DNA of 64,000 bases from NCBI RefSeq assembly GCF_012396015.1, contig NZ_JAAXOQ010000002.1, positions 186,001-250,000 on the forward strand, in the 5' to 3' direction. A program made the position numbers and the translations under genes. How positions within the stretch are numbered: the first letter of the stretch is position 1; each line of letters begins with the position of its first letter. This stretch comes from Tsukamurella spumae. Lineage in GTDB: Bacteria; Actinomycetota; Actinomycetes; Mycobacteriales; Mycobacteriaceae. Shown here in pieces: positions 8,134 to 17,807 of this stretch. The notes below the pieces were generated by a model. The model did not search any database. It had not been told where the DNA came from and was given only the letters and a program-made list of their open reading frames with translations.

Positions 8134-9615
8134 TTACCCCGTGAACCGCTCCCAGGCCCGACGGATCTCCGGGGACGGGTCGTAGACGATCCGGTTCCGG
8201 TCGTCGATCACGAGAGTGGCGCGGGAGGTGCCGTTGTAGGTGGGCCACTCGGTCGCGGGGCGCCCGGTGCGCGCGAAGGTGATCCAGTCGCGCTGCATCC
8301 CGTCGGAGACGCGCATGGCGGTGCGCCGGTCGCCGAGCACGCCGAGGACCCGCCCCGTCGTGCCGTGATAGACGCCGAACACCGCCATCAGCTCCGTCGC
8401 GTGCGTGGCGCCGTAGCCCAACAGATCCAGCGTCTTCGGGGAGAAGTCGTAGCGGTAGAAGTACGTGGGCGCGTGCCGCGCGTGGGCCTGCGCGATGCGC
8501 AACGACGGTGCCCAGAACATGTAGTCGCCGATGATCCGGTTGATCGCGGGGATACCGGGAAATCCGGGGTACGCGGCGGCCAGCGGATCGAACCGGTCCG
8601 GCTCGGCGCCGAGGGTGTGCGCGGCGCGTTCCGCGGTGGGCCTGCCCATCCCGGGCATCTTGGTGAACAGGGTGGCTTCGGAGCGGTTGGTGCCGATGAT
8701 CAGCGGGACGTCGGCGCCCCGTCCGGCCGCGATCGCGAGCTCCGGATCCTCCGGGAGGAGGTCACTGTCGACCGTGGGTCCGTACGGGATGACCCCGAGC
8801 TGCTCCCGGTTGAGCTCGCCCATCAGGTGGTTCCCGGCCCGGCCCAGCTCCTCGGAGCTGCTGGTGTCGATCTTCTCCGGCCCGCCGATCAGCTCGACGA
8901 AGCGCTTGCCCCAGCCGCGGGCGGTGACGGCGTCGACGGTGAGCTCGGGCGCGGAGCTCTGCGCGATCGCGCGGTGGAACAGGCCGCGGGCGGCGGGCAC
9001 CGCGAGCAACGTGGTCACGGCGTTGCCGCCGGCGCTCTCGCCGAAGATCGTGACATTGCCCGGGTCGCCGCCGAACGCGGCGATGTTGCGCGCGACCCAT
9101 TCCAGAGCCGCGACCTGGTCGCGCAGGCCCAGGTTGCCGTCGATCGGGCGCTCGTCCGTCGAGAACTCCGTGAGATCCAGGTAGCCGAGTGCGCCGAGGC
9201 GGTAGTTGATCGAGACGAACACCACGTCGCCGCGCTCGACGAGCGAATTTCCGAGGTAGAGCGGCGTCGCGGAACTGCCCATGAGGTAGGCGCCGCCGTG
9301 GATGAACACCATCACCGGGCGCGGCGCGGTGGCCGGCCGCGCGGGGGCGAGCACGTTCAGCGTGAGGCAGTCCTCGCTGGTGGGCTGGTACTCCCGGAAG
9401 CCGACGAGCGTGTACTTCTTGTTCTGCGGCGCGGCCGCGCTGAACGCGGTGGCCTCGCGGGCCCCGTCCCACGGCTCGACCGGCTGCGGGGCCCGGTAGC
9501 GCAGGGGGCCGACGGGCGGCTGCGCGTAGGGGATGCCGCGGAAGGCGTGGACGGTGCCGCGGTCGAGCCCGGAGAGCTCGCCGGTATCGATCCGTACGCG
9601 CGGACCGTCGGTCAT
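8134..9615 (-). CDS. Type-B carboxylesterase/lipase family protein, tandem paralogue
   Basis: The protein is 493 aa with the same architecture as its neighbour: GIPYAQPPVGPLRYRAPQP, HGGAYLMGSS, FGESAGGNA (Ser near residue 190) and HATELMAVFG. Long stretches between the nucleophile and the DLTEFSTDERPIDGN loop are nearly identical in the two, also at DNA level. Its ATG overlaps the stop of the WS/DGAT gene (ATGA at 9615-9612), so it is coupled to an enzyme that makes acyl esters. A role in turning over, or protecting against, the products of that acyltransferase is a reasonable guess. No secretion signal is visible. Confidence 0.9.
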   Translation of the reverse strand: MTDGPRVRIDTGELSGLDRGTVHAFRGIPYAQPPVGPLRYRAPQPVEPWDGAREATAFSAAAPQNKKYTLVGFREYQPTSEDCLTLNVLAPARPATAPRPVMVFIHGGAYLMGSSATPLYLGNSLVERGDVVFVSINYRLGALGYLDLTEFSTDERPIDGNLGLRDQVAALEWVARNIAAFGGDPGNVTIFGESAGGNAVTTLLAVPAARGLFHRAIAQSSAPELTVDAVTARGWGKRFVELIGGPEKIDTSSSEELGRAGNHLMGELNREQLGVIPYGPTVDSDLLPEDPELAIAAGRGADVPLIIGTNRSEATLFTKMPGMGRPTAERAAHTLGAEPDRFDPLAAAYPGFPGIPAINRIIGDYMFWAPSLRIAQAHARHAPTYFYRYDFSPKTLDLLGYGATHATELMAVFGVYHGTTGRVLGVLGDRRTAMRVSDGMQRDWITFARTGRPATEWPTYNGTSRATLVIDDRNRIVYDPSPEIRRAWERFTG

Positions 9616-11024
9616 GGCTGTGTCCCCTCGTCGACTGCGGCGACCAGGGCCGCGATGTCGCGCTCGAAGGCACGGACGATCGGCCACGGGTCGGGTACCT
9701 GCTTCTTGCAGGCGATCACGCCGATGTTCAGTGTGCCCTCCTGGGAGAACACCGTCACATTGAGGCCCGCACCGTGGAACACGGGGCCCAGCGGGTACAT
9801 CGAGTGGATCCGCGCGCCCAGGAAGTACAACGGGAAGTCCGGGCCGGGCACGTTGGAGATCACCAGGTTGTAGACCACGGGGTGCAGCTCGGGCAGGTTG
9901 TTCTCGCCGTACAGCTTCGCGCCCAGCGACATGATCGAGGCCGGAGCGAACTGCGCCCAGGAACGCAGCAGGTTGTCGTCGAGCTCGCCGTGGTGCTCCT
10001 TGCTCGTCGCGACCCGCTCGCGGATCGCCTCGAGCCGCTCGACGGGGCCCTCGACATCCGTGGTCATGCGGGTGAACATGCCGGTCACCTTGTTCGAGCC
10101 CTCGACCAGCGTCGCGCCGATCTCCGCCTCGTGCACCGACACCGGGATCATCGCGACCAGCGGCTGCTCGGGCAGCTCGCCGCGGTCGTGCAGGAACTCG
10201 CGCATCGCGCCGGAGCAGGCGGCGAGGACCACGTCGTTGATCTTCACGCCGAAGTGGTCCTTGACCCGCTTGACATCGCTGAGCGGTACCGAGGCGAAGG
10301 CGATCGAGCGGTGGCCCGTGATCGCGCTGTTCAGCGACGTGCGGGGCGCGCTGAACGGGGCGGGCATCGCGGCGCCGCGGCGCGCGCGGGTCCACCACTT
10401 GACCGGGACCGGCAGCGTGCGGGGGAGCAGCGAGACCAGCGACAGCGGACGCAGCAGCACGTTCTTCGCGCCGTCCGCGGCGAGGGCGAGGAGCGGCGCG
10501 CCGCCCGTGCTGCGGTCGACCATCGCGGGGTCCAGCGCCGGGGGCTCCGGGGTGAGCGAGCAGAGCTGCGCCATGAGGCCGGCGCCGGTCACGCCGTCGA
10601 CGCCCGCGTGGTGCATGCGCATCATCACGGCGATCCTGCCGTCCGCGAGGCCCTCGATCACCCACATCTCCCAGAGGGGCTTGCTGCGGTCGAGGGCCTG
10701 GCCGGCGATGTGCGCGCAGAGATCGGCCAGCTCCTGCCGCCCGCCGGGCGCCGGGACCGCGATGCGGTGCACGTGCGCCTCGATGTCGAAGGACTCGTCC
10801 TCGACCCACACGGGGTGGTCAAGGTTGACCACCGAGTCGTGCAGCTTGCGCCGGAAAGCCGGCATGGCCGTGATCCGCCGGGCCAGCTCGCTGCGCAGGT
10901 CCTCGAAGCGGTAGCCGCCCTCGACGGTGCCCGGGTCCAGCTCGAGGATGCCGCTGACGTGCATGAGTTGGGAGCGCGATTCCAGGTACAGGAAGGAGGC
11001 GTCCAGTCCGCTGAGTCGTTCCAT
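9612..11024 (-). CDS. Wax ester synthase/diacylglycerol acyltransferase (WS/DGAT)
   Basis: The protein is 470 aa, the usual length of the family. It starts MERLSGLDASFLYLES, typical of actinobacterial members, and has the catalytic HHxxxDG motif as HHAGVDG near residue 137. A late NVPGPDFPLYFLGA segment is the second family signature. The enzyme moves acyl chains from acyl-CoA to diacylglycerol or long alcohols, making storage triacylglycerol or wax. The frame continues upstream to 11231 but the ATG at 11024 matches the family N-terminus. A KstR-like palindrome lies 57 bp upstream. The gene is the first of a three-gene minus-strand run with the two carboxylesterases. Confidence 0.93.
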   Translation of the reverse strand: MERLSGLDASFLYLESRSQLMHVSGILELDPGTVEGGYRFEDLRSELARRITAMPAFRRKLHDSVVNLDHPVWVEDESFDIEAHVHRIAVPAPGGRQELADLCAHIAGQALDRSKPLWEMWVIEGLADGRIAVMMRMHHAGVDGVTGAGLMAQLCSLTPEPPALDPAMVDRSTGGAPLLALAADGAKNVLLRPLSLVSLLPRTLPVPVKWWTRARRGAAMPAPFSAPRTSLNSAITGHRSIAFASVPLSDVKRVKDHFGVKINDVVLAACSGAMREFLHDRGELPEQPLVAMIPVSVHEAEIGATLVEGSNKVTGMFTRMTTDVEGPVERLEAIRERVATSKEHHGELDDNLLRSWAQFAPASIMSLGAKLYGENNLPELHPVVYNLVISNVPGPDFPLYFLGARIHSMYPLGPVFHGAGLNVTVFSQEGTLNIGVIACKKQVPDPWPIVRAFERDIAALVAAVDEGTQP

Positions 11025-11050
11025 TGGTCGTGCCCCCAGTGCATCGGCGG

Positions 11051-11070
11051 TGATGTGCGGTGATGTGCGG
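11051..11070. repeat. Perfect 10-bp tandem repeat upstream of the WS/DGAT gene
   Basis: TGATGTGCGG occurs twice in a row (11051-11060, 11061-11070) in the 5' leader of the acyltransferase gene, between the KstR-like box and the start codon. It may be an activator site or simple slippage. Confidence 0.5.
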
Positions 11071-11080
11071 CCCCGGTATG

Positions 11081-11094
11081 TGGAACCTGTTCCA
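11081..11094. promoter_or_regulatory. KstR-like operator upstream of the WS/DGAT-esterase operon
   Basis: TGGAACCTGTTCCA is a perfect 14-bp palindrome that fits the published mycobacterial KstR consensus TNNAACNNGTTNNA. KstR represses cholesterol and lipid catabolism genes in Mycobacterium and Rhodococcus until sterol-derived CoA thioesters bind it. The box lies about 57 bp before the acyltransferase start codon. Nothing else in the window is an obvious sterol gene, so regulation by KstR itself is inference from the motif. Confidence 0.6.
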
Positions 11095-11127
11095 CTATAG
11101 GTCGTCGGCCGTGCTACCAGGCTCGCG

Positions 11128-11496
11128 TCACGGATTCGTCCAGGCGGCGAGCTGAGCGGCGCTCGCGTGATAGTCGATCCGACCCTCGGCGATCCCGATG
11201 ACCAGGTCGTACGCGGGGTCCTCCGGCGCATTGAGTGCGACGCCGTTCAGTGCGAAGAAGACCGTCGTCGCCAGCCAGCCGAGGCGCTTGTTCCCATCGA
11301 CGAGGGGGTGGTTGCGCACGATCGATTCCAGGAGTGCCGCGGCCTTCTCGTCCAGGGTGGGGTAGGCGTCGGTCCCGAACGCGGTGGTCCGCGGTCGCAT
11401 CGCCGCGGCCTCGAGCAACCCCGCGTCGCGCACCCCGGGCAGTCCGGCCTCATCGGCGATCGCGAGCAGCAGTACCAGGTCGAGGTGAACGGTCAC
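11128..11496 (-). CDS. doc: Doc/Fic-family death-on-curing toxin
   Basis: The protein is 122 aa, the usual size of Doc. The core Fic motif is HPLVDGNKR at residues 63-71, with catalytic His, Asp/Asn loop and the Lys-Arg form typical of Doc kinases rather than AMPylators. The preceding [12 protein letters not shown] helix also fits. Doc toxins inactivate elongation factor Tu by phosphorylation. It starts at GTG 11496, overlapping the stop of the antitoxin by 4 nt, so the toxin is coupled to the antitoxin in the usual order. The locus lies between the lipid block and hemL, both housekeeping, and is probably a chromosomal addiction module. Confidence 0.85.
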   Translation of the reverse strand: MTVHLDLVLLLAIADEAGLPGVRDAGLLEAAAMRPRTTAFGTDAYPTLDEKAAALLESIVRNHPLVDGNKRLGWLATTVFFALNGVALNAPEDPAYDLVIGIAEGRIDYHASAAQLAAWTNP

Positions 11497-11696
11497 TGCG
11501 CCAGGCGGTCCAGGAGCGGACCGTACCGGGCGACCGCGTCGCGCGTCAGGCGGCGGACCTGCGCGTCGCGGTTGATGTGCGCGGACTTCTCCCGGATCGC
11601 GCGCAGTGCCGCCTCCTGCTTGCTGACGCCCTCGGCCGCAGCGATCGCGGTGAGTGCGGCATCGTCGTCGTCGGTGAGGCGAAGGGTCATGGCCAT
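11493..11696 (-). CDS. Ribbon-helix-helix-type antitoxin of the Doc pair
   Basis: The protein is 67 aa and starts [19 protein letters not shown]: a short N-terminal strand followed by two helices, as in CopG/Arc-type (ribbon-helix-helix) DNA-binding antitoxins. The rest, rich in Arg and Ala, should bind and block Doc. It could also start at the second Met (11690). The gene comes first in the operon and overlaps the toxin by 4 nt. A repeated GTGGTA element just upstream is a good candidate for its own operator. Confidence 0.75.
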   Translation of the reverse strand: MAMTLRLTDDDDAALTAIAAAEGVSKQEAALRAIREKSAHINRDAQVRRLTRDAVARYGPLLDRLAQ

Positions 11697-11714
11697 GGCT
11701 CCACGGTACGCCGG

Positions 11715-11731
11715 GTGGTACCACAGTGGTA
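11715..11731. promoter_or_regulatory. Candidate autoregulatory operator of the antitoxin-Doc pair
   Basis: The palindrome TGGTACCA (11716-11723) is followed at once by a second GTGGTA half-site (11726-11731), giving GTGGTA at 11-bp spacing, one helical turn. It lies 20-35 bp upstream of the antitoxin start, where ribbon-helix-helix antitoxins usually bind. Confidence 0.5.
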
Positions 11732-11785
11732 TCGAGTTCCGAACCGCCCATCGTGGCGGATTCCGGCATCTCCTACACCCTGTAG

Positions 11786-11813
11786 TTGACGATTTGCTTC
11801 GGCCTGGGACACT
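11786..11813 (+). promoter_or_regulatory. Candidate leaderless promoter of hemL
   Basis: TTGACG (11786-11791) and GACACT (11808-11813) are separated by 16 nt, and the GTG start codon follows 7 nt after the -10. Transcription would begin on or next to the start codon. The -10 departs from TANNNT at its first base. Confidence 0.45.
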
Positions 11814-11820
11814 GGAAGTC

Positions 11821-13125
11821 GTGAGTTCTCCCCAGACCCCGGCCAGCGCCGCACTGTTCGACCGCTCGGCACGCTCGATCCCGGGCGGTGTGAACTCCCC
11901 GGTCCGCGCGTTCTCCGCCGTCGGCGGCACCCCGCGGTTCATCGCCTCGGCATCGGGATCGCAGCTCACGGACGCCGACGGCAACCGCTACGTCGACCTC
12001 GTCTCCAGCTGGGGCCCCATGATCCTGGGGCACGCGCACCCCGCCGTCGTCGAGGCCGTCCAGCGCGCCGCCACGACCGGCCTGAGCTTCGGCGCCCCCA
12101 CCGAGGCCGAGGTCGAGCTCGCCGAGGAGCTCATCGCGCGGGTCGCCCCCGTCGAGCGGATCCGCCTGGTCAACTCGGGCACCGAGGCCACCATGAGCGC
12201 GGTGCGTCTGGCCCGCGGTGTCACCGGCCGCACCAAGATCATCAAGTTCTCGGGTTGCTACCACGGACATGTCGACGCGCTGCTCGCCGACGCGGGCTCC
12301 GGCCTCGCCACCCTCGGCCTGCCCACCAGCCCCGGTGTGACCGGCGCGCAGGCGCAGGACACCGTCGTCCTGCCCTACAACGACCTGGCGGCCGTGCGCG
12401 AGGCCTTCGCGCGCTACCCGGGCGAGATCGCCGCGGTGATCACCGAGGCCGCCGCCGGCAACATGGGCGCCGTACCGCCCCTGCCGGGCTTCAACGCGGG
12501 CCTGCGCGAGATCACCGAGGCCGACGGTGCGCTGCTCATCCTCGACGAGGTCATGACCGGCTTCCGCGTCAGTAAGGCCGGTTGGTACGGGCTCGAGCCC
12601 GTCGACGCCGACCTGTTCACCTTCGGCAAGGTCATGTCCGGCGGCCTCCCCGCCGCCGCCTTCGGTGGCCGCGCTGAGGTGATGAACCGGCTCGCCCCGC
12701 TCGGCTCCGTCTACCAGGCCGGAACGCTCTCCGGGAACCCCGTCGCCGTGGCGGCGGGTCTCGCGACGCTGAGGAACGCCACGGACGAGGTGTATGCGCA
12801 GCTCAACGCCAACTCGATCCGGCTCGGCGGCCTGATCGGCGATGCGCTCACCGCCGAGGGGGTGCGGCACCACGTCCAGTACGCGGGCAACCTGGTCTCC
12901 GTGTTCTTCACGGACGGCCCGGTCGTGAACTACGACCAGGCGAAGGCCGCCGAGACCTTCCGGTTCGCGCCCTTCTTCCACGCGCTGCTCGAGCGGGGGG
13001 TCTACCCGCCGCCGAGCGCCTTCGAGGCGTGGTTCGTCTCCGCGGCGCTCACCGACACCGATTTCGAGTCCATCGAGGCGGCCCTGCCCGCCGCCGCCCG
13101 CGCAGCCGCCGCGGCGAAGCAGTGA
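11821..13125 (+). CDS. hemL: Glutamate-1-semialdehyde 2,1-aminomutase
   Basis: The protein is 434 aa, a PLP enzyme that turns glutamate-1-semialdehyde into 5-aminolevulinate, the first dedicated heme precursor in the C5 route. Hallmarks are [13 protein letters not shown] at the N-terminus, [16 protein letters not shown], the [11 protein letters not shown] Asp loop, and the PLP lysine at about residue 270 in [12 protein letters not shown]. The reading frame is open to 11167 but the GTG at 11821 fits the family and sits behind a promoter. It heads a run into a phosphatase and the cytochrome c maturation genes, so heme supply and heme attachment are genetically linked here, as in mycobacteria. 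Confidence 0.97.
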   Translation: MSSPQTPASAALFDRSARSIPGGVNSPVRAFSAVGGTPRFIASASGSQLTDADGNRYVDLVSSWGPMILGHAHPAVVEAVQRAATTGLSFGAPTEAEVELAEELIARVAPVERIRLVNSGTEATMSAVRLARGVTGRTKIIKFSGCYHGHVDALLADAGSGLATLGLPTSPGVTGAQAQDTVVLPYNDLAAVREAFARYPGEIAAVITEAAAGNMGAVPPLPGFNAGLREITEADGALLILDEVMTGFRVSKAGWYGLEPVDADLFTFGKVMSGGLPAAAFGGRAEVMNRLAPLGSVYQAGTLSGNPVAVAAGLATLRNATDEVYAQLNANSIRLGGLIGDALTAEGVRHHVQYAGNLVSVFFTDGPVVNYDQAKAAETFRFAPFFHALLERGVYPPPSAFEAWFVSAALTDTDFESIEAALPAAARAAAAAKQ

Positions 13126-13147
13126 GCCCGGTAGGAGAGACGACGAG

Positions 13148-13777
13148 ATGACCCAGACGATCGTGCACGTGATGCGGCACGGCGAGGTGCACAACCCCGA
13201 CGGCATCCTCTACGGCCGCCTCCCCGGCTTCCGGCTGTCCGACACCGGCCGCGCCCAGGCGCGCAAGGTCGCGGACGCGCTCGCCGACCACGACATCACC
13301 GCCGTGTTCGCGTCGCCGCTGCAGCGCGCGCAGGAGACCGCGACGCCGATCGCCGCGGCCCACGGCCTGGCGATCATCACCGACGAGGAGCTCATCGAGG
13401 CGGGCAATCAGTTCGAGGGGCTCAAGGTGTCCGTCGGCGACGGTGCGCTGCGCCAGCCCAAGCACTGGGCCAAGCTGCGCGACCCGTTCACCCCGTCCTG
13501 GGGCGAGCCCTACCTCCAGATCGCGCACCGCATGCTCGGCGTCGTCGACATCGCCCGCGAGCGGGCCCGCGGCCACGAGGCCGTGCTGGTCAGCCACCAG
13601 CTGCCGGTGGTGACCCTGCGCCGCTACCTCGAGGGCAAGCGGCTCTGGCACGATCCGCGCAAGCGGCAGTGCTCCCTCGCATCGCTGACCAGCCTCGTCT
13701 ACGACGGTGACGCGCTCGTCGACCTCGTGTACTCCGAACCCGCGGGAGCGTCCGACCCGCGGATCACGGGCGCGTGA
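13148..13777 (+). CDS. Histidine phosphatase family protein (phosphoglycerate-mutase-like)
   Basis: The protein is 209 aa. The RHG phosphohistidine motif is at residues 10-12 ([21 protein letters not shown]), and the later catalytic His is in VLVSHQLPV near residue 155. [16 protein letters not shown] is the typical Arg/Glu segment. The family includes phosphoglycerate mutases and many small-molecule phosphatases; the substrate here is not known. It sits 22 bp after hemL and overlaps the ResA-like gene by 4 nt (GTGA at 13774-13777), the same order as in mycobacteria. Confidence 0.88.
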   Translation: MTQTIVHVMRHGEVHNPDGILYGRLPGFRLSDTGRAQARKVADALADHDITAVFASPLQRAQETATPIAAAHGLAIITDEELIEAGNQFEGLKVSVGDGALRQPKHWAKLRDPFTPSWGEPYLQIAHRMLGVVDIARERARGHEAVLVSHQLPVVTLRRYLEGKRLWHDPRKRQCSLASLTSLVYDGDALVDLVYSEPAGASDPRITGA

Positions 13778-14364
13778 GCGGCGCCCGACGCGTCGCCGCG
13801 CTCATGGTCCTCGGCGCGGTCGCCCTCGGCGCATCCGGCTGCGTCCAGTACTCCGACCAGGCGGCCAAGGGCGGCATCATCGCCCCCGGTGGCAAGATCC
13901 GGCAGTTCTACGAGCCCGACAAGCGCAGCACCGTCGAGAACCTGTCCGGTCGCAGCGTGACGGACGAGAAGACCACCCTCACACTCTCCGACTACGACGG
14001 CAAGGTCGTCGTCATCAACGTCTGGGGCAGCTGGTGCGCACCGTGCCGGCTCGAGTCGTCCGAGCTCGAACGCACCTACCTCGCCACCAAGGACCGCGGC
14101 GTGCAGTTCCTCGGCATCAACGTGCGCGAGACCGCCGGCGACGACGCCGCCCGCGACTTCATCGGCTCCCAGGGCCTGACCTACCCGTCGATCTACGACC
14201 CGCCCGGCCGCGCGCTGCTGGCCATCGGCGCGCAGTACCCGACGACCGTCGTGCCGATGACCTTCGTGCTCGACCGCAAGCACCGGGTGGCGGCGTCGTA
14301 CCTCACGACGGTCGGCGAGAAGGAACTGCTCGGCACCGTCGAGAAGGTCCTGGGGGAGGGCTGA
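13774..14364 (+). CDS. TlpA/ResA-like thioredoxin lipoprotein of cytochrome c maturation
   Basis: The protein is 196 aa. It has a signal peptide ending in the lipobox LGASGC (lipidated Cys at residue 23) and a thioredoxin fold with the active site WCAPC at residues 87-91. Outside the membrane it should reduce the heme-binding cysteines of apocytochrome c, taking electrons from CcdA, which is encoded next. The neighbours ResB and CcsB complete a System II machinery. Start and stop overlap those of both flanking genes (GTGA and TGATG), so the operon is tightly coupled. Confidence 0.92.
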   Translation: MSGARRVAALMVLGAVALGASGCVQYSDQAAKGGIIAPGGKIRQFYEPDKRSTVENLSGRSVTDEKTTLTLSDYDGKVVVINVWGSWCAPCRLESSELERTYLATKDRGVQFLGINVRETAGDDAARDFIGSQGLTYPSIYDPPGRALLAIGAQYPTTVVPMTFVLDRKHRVAASYLTTVGEKELLGTVEKVLGEG

Positions 14365-15149
14365 TGGGAGAGGCCTTCGCCACCGCGGCCGTCTCGGGCC
14401 CGCTGCTGCTCGCGCTCGGCGCGTGCCTCCTCGCGGGGCTCGTCTCCTTCGCCTCGCCGTGCATCGTGCCGCTGGTCCCCGGCTACCTGTCGTACCTGGC
14501 CGGGCTCGTCGGGGCCGAGGCGCCGGCCGCCACCGTCGACGAGGCCCGAGCGGGCGCGCGTGCCGGACGGTGGCGCGTCATGGGCGCCGCCGTGTTGTTC
14601 GTCGCCGGGTTCACCGCGGTCTTCCTGCTCATGACCATGTCCGTCTTCGGGCTGGCCACCTCGATCGCCCTCAACGCCGACACGCTCATGCGGATCGGCG
14701 GCGTGATCACCATCGTCATGGGACTGGCCTTCATCGGCCTCATCCCGATGCTCGAGCGCGATGTCCGGTTCGCGCCGCGGCAGTGGACGACCCTCGCGGG
14801 CGCGCCCCTGCTGGGCGGGGTTTTCGCGCTCGGCTGGACCCCGTGCATCGGCCCGACGCTGGCGGGGATCCTCTCGATCGTCGTCGGCACCGACGCCGAA
14901 CCCGCCCGCGGCGCCGTCCTCATCGTCGCCTACTGCGCGGGGCTCGGACTGCCCTTCATCGTCCTGGCCCTCGGGTCGACGGTGGCGGTCCGCGCGGTCG
15001 GGTGGCTGCGCCGCAACTCGCGCCGCATCCAGGTCCTCGGCGGCGTGCTGATGATCGCGGTGGGTGTCGCGCTGGTCACCGGGTACTGGGCCGAATTCAT
15101 CGACCTGGTGCGCCGCCTCTTCGTTTCCGACACAGTGATGCCCATATGA
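14364..15149 (+). CDS. ccdA: Cytochrome c biogenesis protein CcdA (thiol-disulfide electron carrier)
   Basis: The protein is 261 aa with six predicted membrane helices. Two conserved membrane cysteines are visible, in [18 protein letters not shown] near the N-terminus and in [13 protein letters not shown] in the second half, the redox pair that carries electrons from cytoplasmic thioredoxin to the ResA-like protein outside. It starts on ATG at 14364, overlapping the upstream stop by one base, and its TGA overlaps the resB ATG (15146-15149). Confidence 0.95.
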   Translation: MGEAFATAAVSGPLLLALGACLLAGLVSFASPCIVPLVPGYLSYLAGLVGAEAPAATVDEARAGARAGRWRVMGAAVLFVAGFTAVFLLMTMSVFGLATSIALNADTLMRIGGVITIVMGLAFIGLIPMLERDVRFAPRQWTTLAGAPLLGGVFALGWTPCIGPTLAGILSIVVGTDAEPARGAVLIVAYCAGLGLPFIVLALGSTVAVRAVGWLRRNSRRIQVLGGVLMIAVGVALVTGYWAEFIDLVRRLFVSDTVMPI

Positions 15150-16777
15150 GTACTTTGACGAAACACTCGAATCCGCCGGTCCCGCCCTCGAGCCCGCAGC
15201 GGCAGTCCCCCCTCCGCCGCGCGATCGCCGCGGTCCGCAACACCTGGCGCTCCCTGACGTCGATGAAGACGGCGCTGGTCCTGCTGTTCCTGCTCGCCGT
15301 GGCGGCCATGCCCGGCGCGCTGTTGCCGCAGCGCGACATCGACGCCGCTGCGACCGCCAAGTACATCGCCGACCACGGCACGCTCGGCACGATCATGGAG
15401 AAGCTGCAGCTCTTCGACGTGTTCAAGTCGGTGTGGTTCACCGCCGTCTACGCGCTGCTGTTCGTCTCGCTCGTCGGCTGCATCCTGCCGCGCCTGTTCG
15501 AGCACATCCGCGCGCTGCGCACGGCCCCCGTCGCCACTCCGCGCAACCTGTCCCGCCTGCCCCGGCACACCGTCCGCGAGAGCGACGAGGAGCCGGAGGC
15601 AGCGGCGCGGACGGCGCTCGCCGGGCTGCGCGGATGGCGCAAGATCTCCCGTCCGGGCACCGCGAGTGAGCCCGCGGGCACCGTCACCGTCTCCGCCGAG
15701 AAGGGCTACATCCGGGAGGCGGGCAACCTCCTCTTCCACGCGTCGCTGCTGGGCGTCCTCGTGGCGATCGGCGTCGGGCAGCAGTTCGGCTACGAGGGCT
15801 CGCGCATCGTCATCGCCGGCGATGAGGGCTTCTGCAACACCTCGTCGAACTACGACAACTTCCGCGCGGGCAACCTCGTGGACGGCACCGGGCTCGCGCC
15901 CTTCTGTCTCAAGGCGGATACGGTCAACGCCACCTTCCTGCCGAACGCGCAGCCCGACATGTTCTCCACGAACGCCTCCTACCAGGACCGCGACGGCCTG
16001 CGGGACGGCACGTGGAAGAAGTTCACGATCGAGGTGAACCGGCCCCTGCGGATGGAGGGCGTGCGCGTGTACATGCTCGGTCACGGCTACGCCGGCACCT
16101 TCACCGTGACCTACCCGGGCGGCCAGACCCGCACGCAGACGATGCAGTTCGCGCCGCAGGACAAGGTCTTCTTCCTCAGCTCGGGTGCCCTGCGCTTCGA
16201 CCCGCCCGCCGAGCTGTACAAGACCGAGGACGAGCGCCGCACCAAGCAGATCGGGATCGAGGGCCTGCTCGCTCCCACCAAGCAGCTCAACGGATCGCTC
16301 CTGACCTCGCGGTACCCGGCGCCGAACGACCCGGCCGTCGCGATCGACGTCTACGAGGGCGATACCGGGCTCGACTCGGGCAAGCCGCAGAACATCTTCT
16401 CGCTCAGCCGCGACCAGATCGACTCCGGCCGGCTCGAGCGGAAGGCGCGAGTGAACCTCGATGTCGGGCAGTCGACCACGCTCGAGGACGGGACACAGGT
16501 GCGCTTCGACGGCGTGAAGAACTTCGCCGCGCTGCAGGTCAGTCACAATCCCGCGCAGAACTGGACGCTGGTCTTCGCGATCGGGATGCTCGGCGGGCTG
16601 ATCGTCTCGCTGACGGTGAAACGGCGACGGGTGTTCGTGCGGCTGACCCCGCGCGAGCACGGCGGTACCGTGATGGAGATCGCCGGACTGGCCCGCACCG
16701 ACCAGGCTGGATGGAACGAAGACTTCGATGCGCTGGCCGACCGCCTCGTCGGCCGCAACGGTGAGAAGGTGGCTTGA
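15146..16777 (+). CDS. resB: Cytochrome c biogenesis protein ResB
   Basis: The protein is 543 aa. It has an N-terminal cytoplasmic segment, three early membrane helices ([19 protein letters not shown], then near residues 95-115 and 190-210), a large extracytoplasmic domain and a last helix near residue 475 ([19 protein letters not shown]). This is the ResB/Ccs1 layout, the partner of CcsB in the System II heme ligase that passes heme across the membrane and joins it to apocytochrome c. Its stop (TGA 16775-16777) lies directly before ccsB. Confidence 0.94.
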   Translation: MSTLTKHSNPPVPPSSPQRQSPLRRAIAAVRNTWRSLTSMKTALVLLFLLAVAAMPGALLPQRDIDAAATAKYIADHGTLGTIMEKLQLFDVFKSVWFTAVYALLFVSLVGCILPRLFEHIRALRTAPVATPRNLSRLPRHTVRESDEEPEAAARTALAGLRGWRKISRPGTASEPAGTVTVSAEKGYIREAGNLLFHASLLGVLVAIGVGQQFGYEGSRIVIAGDEGFCNTSSNYDNFRAGNLVDGTGLAPFCLKADTVNATFLPNAQPDMFSTNASYQDRDGLRDGTWKKFTIEVNRPLRMEGVRVYMLGHGYAGTFTVTYPGGQTRTQTMQFAPQDKVFFLSSGALRFDPPAELYKTEDERRTKQIGIEGLLAPTKQLNGSLLTSRYPAPNDPAVAIDVYEGDTGLDSGKPQNIFSLSRDQIDSGRLERKARVNLDVGQSTTLEDGTQVRFDGVKNFAALQVSHNPAQNWTLVFAIGMLGGLIVSLTVKRRRVFVRLTPREHGGTVMEIAGLARTDQAGWNEDFDALADRLVGRNGEKVA

Positions 16778-16779
16778 CC

Positions 16780-17775
16780 ATGGGACCGACGACCAACACG
16801 ACCCTCGCCGGGTACGCCGAGACGATGTTCCTCAGCGCCACCGCGATCTACGCGATCGCTCTGGTGCTGCTGGTGATCGAGCTCGCGACCACCCGGGTCA
16901 GCGCGACCGCGGCCCGCGACCGCGGCCGGGAGCTCGTCGCCGCGGGCGGAGTGCCCGTCGCCACGGTCAGCACGCCCGGCGTCGTCGTGGACGACGGTCC
17001 GCGGCGCTCCCGGTCCGAGCGGATCGGGCGGATGGGCTACGCGGTGGTCGTGGCGGGACTCCTGCTGCACGTCGCGTCCATCGTCTCGCGCGGCGTCGCC
17101 ACCGGGCGCATGCCCTGGGGCAACATGTACGAGTTCGTCACCATCACGTGCGCGGGCGCGGTGCTCGCCGCCCTGATCATGCTGCGCAGGTCCGAGACCC
17201 GGCCGATCCTCGTGTTCGTGCTGCTCCCCGTCCTGGCTCTGATGTTCGTCGCCGAGGGCGTGCTGTACACCACCGCGGGTCCCGTGGTCCCCGCGCTGAA
17301 GTCCTACTGGCTCGCGATCCACGTGTCGATCGTGTCGATCGGCTCGGGCATCTTCCTCGTCTCAGGCGTGGCCAGCCTGCTGTACCTGGTCCGGCGTCGT
17401 TACGAGCGGCCGGACGGGACGGTGGCGGCACCGTCGGGCTTCCTGGGCCGGCTGGTCGAGGCCCTGCCCTCCGCGCAGGTGCTCGACCGCGTGGCCTACG
17501 GCACCGTGATCGTTGCCTTCCCGCTGTTCAGCGCCGGTGTGATCTGCGGTGCGATCTGGGCCGAGGCGGCGTGGGGCCGGCCGTGGGGCTGGGACCCGAA
17601 GGAGACGGTGTCGTTCATCGCGTGGGTGATCTACGCCGCGTACCTGCACGCGCGGGCGACCTCGGTGTGGCGCAAGGCCGCGCCCTACTTGAATCTGTTG
17701 GGATTCGCCGCGATGGTGTTCAACTTGTTCTTCATCAATTACGTGGTGACCGGTCTGCATTCCTACGCGGGCTGA
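16780..17775 (+). CDS. ccsB: Cytochrome c biogenesis protein CcsB (CcsA family)
   Basis: The protein is 331 aa with about eight membrane helices. The tryptophan-rich heme-binding signature of the family is WGRPWGWDPKETVSFIAW near residue 265, and PWGNMYEF marks an earlier conserved segment. It is the second half of the System II cytochrome c synthase. The ATG at 16780 is chosen over a TTG at 16774 because GAGAAGG lies upstream at a usable distance; TTG would overlap resB. Last gene of the hemL-ccsB run. Confidence 0.95.
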   Translation: MGPTTNTTLAGYAETMFLSATAIYAIALVLLVIELATTRVSATAARDRGRELVAAGGVPVATVSTPGVVVDDGPRRSRSERIGRMGYAVVVAGLLLHVASIVSRGVATGRMPWGNMYEFVTITCAGAVLAALIMLRRSETRPILVFVLLPVLALMFVAEGVLYTTAGPVVPALKSYWLAIHVSIVSIGSGIFLVSGVASLLYLVRRRYERPDGTVAAPSGFLGRLVEALPSAQVLDRVAYGTVIVAFPLFSAGVICGAIWAEAAWGRPWGWDPKETVSFIAWVIYAAYLHARATSVWRKAAPYLNLLGFAAMVFNLFFINYVVTGLHSYAG

Positions 17776-17807
17776 AACGCGCGCCGCATTTCCGGTCCGC
17801 GGTCCGG

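Noticed and set aside
6582-9615. Large direct repeat of about 1.4 kb
   Set aside because: The similarity of these two stretches is that of two paralogous carboxylesterase genes and is not uniform; treated as a gene duplication, not a repeat element.
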